Of a stretch of DNA of 6,439 nt, positions 5,930 through 6,439 are shown piece after piece. Both the position numbers and the translations under genes were made by a program. The stretch comes from Candidatus Melainabacteria bacterium (GTDB lineage Bacteria; Actinomycetota; Actinomycetes; Mycobacteriales; Pseudonocardiaceae), in contig CAJCJE010000036.1 in the NCBI GenBank assembly GCA_903970565.1, positions 1 through 6,439 on the forward strand, given 5' to 3'. Position 1 is the first letter of the stretch. Each line of letters begins with the position of its first letter. The notes beneath the pieces are model-generated. The model saw only the letters and a list, made by a program, of their open reading frames with translations, searched no databases and was not told the origin of the DNA.

Positions 5930-6439
5930 TCAGGCGGGCTTGGTGGCCGTCAGCAGGACGTAGCCCAGCGTCGGTTCCGCGCTGAAACCGTGGAACCGCG
6001 AGAGGGTCAGGTCGAACTGCTGTGCGCCGATGTGCGGCTCGGCCTGTTCCCGCAGCGCTTCGAACCGGACCGCCGCCTTGCCCCAGGACGGCCGGGTGAA
6101 CTCGCTGACGTCCTCGAAGCCACCGGGAACGAGGCCGGCCTCGCGGATGTGGGACTGGTACTCCTCCAGCCCGACGACCGACAGCACGCCCTTGCTGGCC
6201 TCGGCCACGCGGGCGGGATCGGGTTCCTGCCCGTCATCTCCCGGCACCAGCAGGAAGTCGCCGATCGCCACCCGGCCGCCGGGCCGCAGCACCCGGGCCG
6301 CCTGCCGGAGGACATGCCACCGATCCGGCATGTGGTGCATGGACTCCAGTGCCCAGACGATGTCGAACGACTCGTCCGGGAACGGCAGGTCCATCGCGTC
6401 GGCGAACTGGAAGGACAGTCGGTCGGCCAGTCCGGCGGC
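5930..6439 (-). CDS. rif14: SAM-dependent methyltransferase, Rif14-like (N-terminus outside window)
   Basis: The frame runs in from the right edge and stops at TGA (5932-5930), giving the last 169 residues; the ATG at 6394 is internal. The fragment shows a class I methyltransferase after motif I: FADAMDLPFPDESFD (12-26 from the edge; Asp14 precedes the motif and contacts the cofactor region), ALESMHHM (30-37), LRPGGRVAIGDF (51-62) and the EYQSHIREAGL helix (93-103). The glycine-rich SAM loop would be about 30 residues further upstream, outside the window. By analogy with A. mediterranei, where Rif14 (about 270 aa) methylates the C-27 hydroxyl of demethylrifamycin SV, this is a tailoring O-methyltransferase, so roughly 100 residues are missing. 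Methyltransferase family is firm. The fragment alone would also suit other small-molecule methyltransferases (UbiE/sterol type); the rif14 call rests on the neighbours. Confidence 0.82.
   Translation of the reverse strand, partial: AAGLADRLSFQFADAMDLPFPDESFDIVWALESMHHMPDRWHVLRQAARVLRPGGRVAIGDFLLVPGDDGQEPDPARVAEASKGVLSVVGLEEYQSHIREAGLVPGGFEDVSEFTRPSWGKAAVRFEALREQAEPHIGAQQFDLTLSRFHGFSAEPTLGYVLLTATKPA

Noticed and set aside
6392..6394. ATG at 6394 as start of the methyltransferase
   Set aside because: The frame continues to the edge with methyltransferase-like sequence (LSFQFADA) and the SAM-binding motif I must lie further upstream.
1..6439. tRNA, rRNA, CRISPR arrays, insertion sequences
   Set aside because: No cloverleaf-like segment, no regularly spaced repeats, no transposase and no terminal inverted repeats were seen.

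Overview
The window is high-GC DNA with actinomycete-type codon use: mostly G/C third positions, GTG starts, and long spurious antisense frames. It reads as the tailoring and regulatory edge of a rifamycin-type (naphthalenic ansamycin) biosynthetic gene cluster. The most likely host is an Amycolatopsis or related rare actinomycete. This rests on the combination of genes rather than on a database match: a two-gene (split) transketolase, a bacterial cytochrome P450, an SAM methyltransferase and a PapA5-like acyltransferase. In Amycolatopsis mediterranei the same set (Rif15A/Rif15B, Rif16, Rif14, Rif20) carries out the late steps from the macrolactam to rifamycin B.

Layout, left to right. The C-terminal half of a PapA5/Rif20-like acyltransferase enters from the left edge on + (1-699). 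A 100-bp convergent gap holds a clear 9-bp-stem terminator (717-743). A LuxR-type regulator with no ATPase domain lies on - (800-2122). A gene-free gap of about 670 bp (2123-2790) has much lower GC than the rest and carries several short inverted repeats near the regulator. Then come four - strand genes, transcribed right to left: a methyltransferase (5930 to beyond the right edge), transketolase N-subunit (5135-5827), transketolase C-subunit (4227-5138, ATGA overlap with the previous gene) and P450 (2791-4056). Perfect hairpins sit in the gaps after the methyltransferase (13-bp stem) and after the transketolase C-subunit (12-bp stem).

Inferred joint function. The acyltransferase would acetylate the C-25 hydroxyl and the methyltransferase would methylate the C-27 hydroxyl. 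The two-subunit transketolase would attach a C2 unit to C-4 oxygen of rifamycin S to give rifamycin L. The P450 would then convert that ester to the ether (glycolate) of rifamycin B. The LuxR protein is a plausible pathway activator, analogous to RifZ of A. mediterranei. The assignment is strong for family and good for pathway. Exact substrates depend on the polyketide core, which lies outside the window; a rifamycin congener such as a kanglemycin-type compound is possible.
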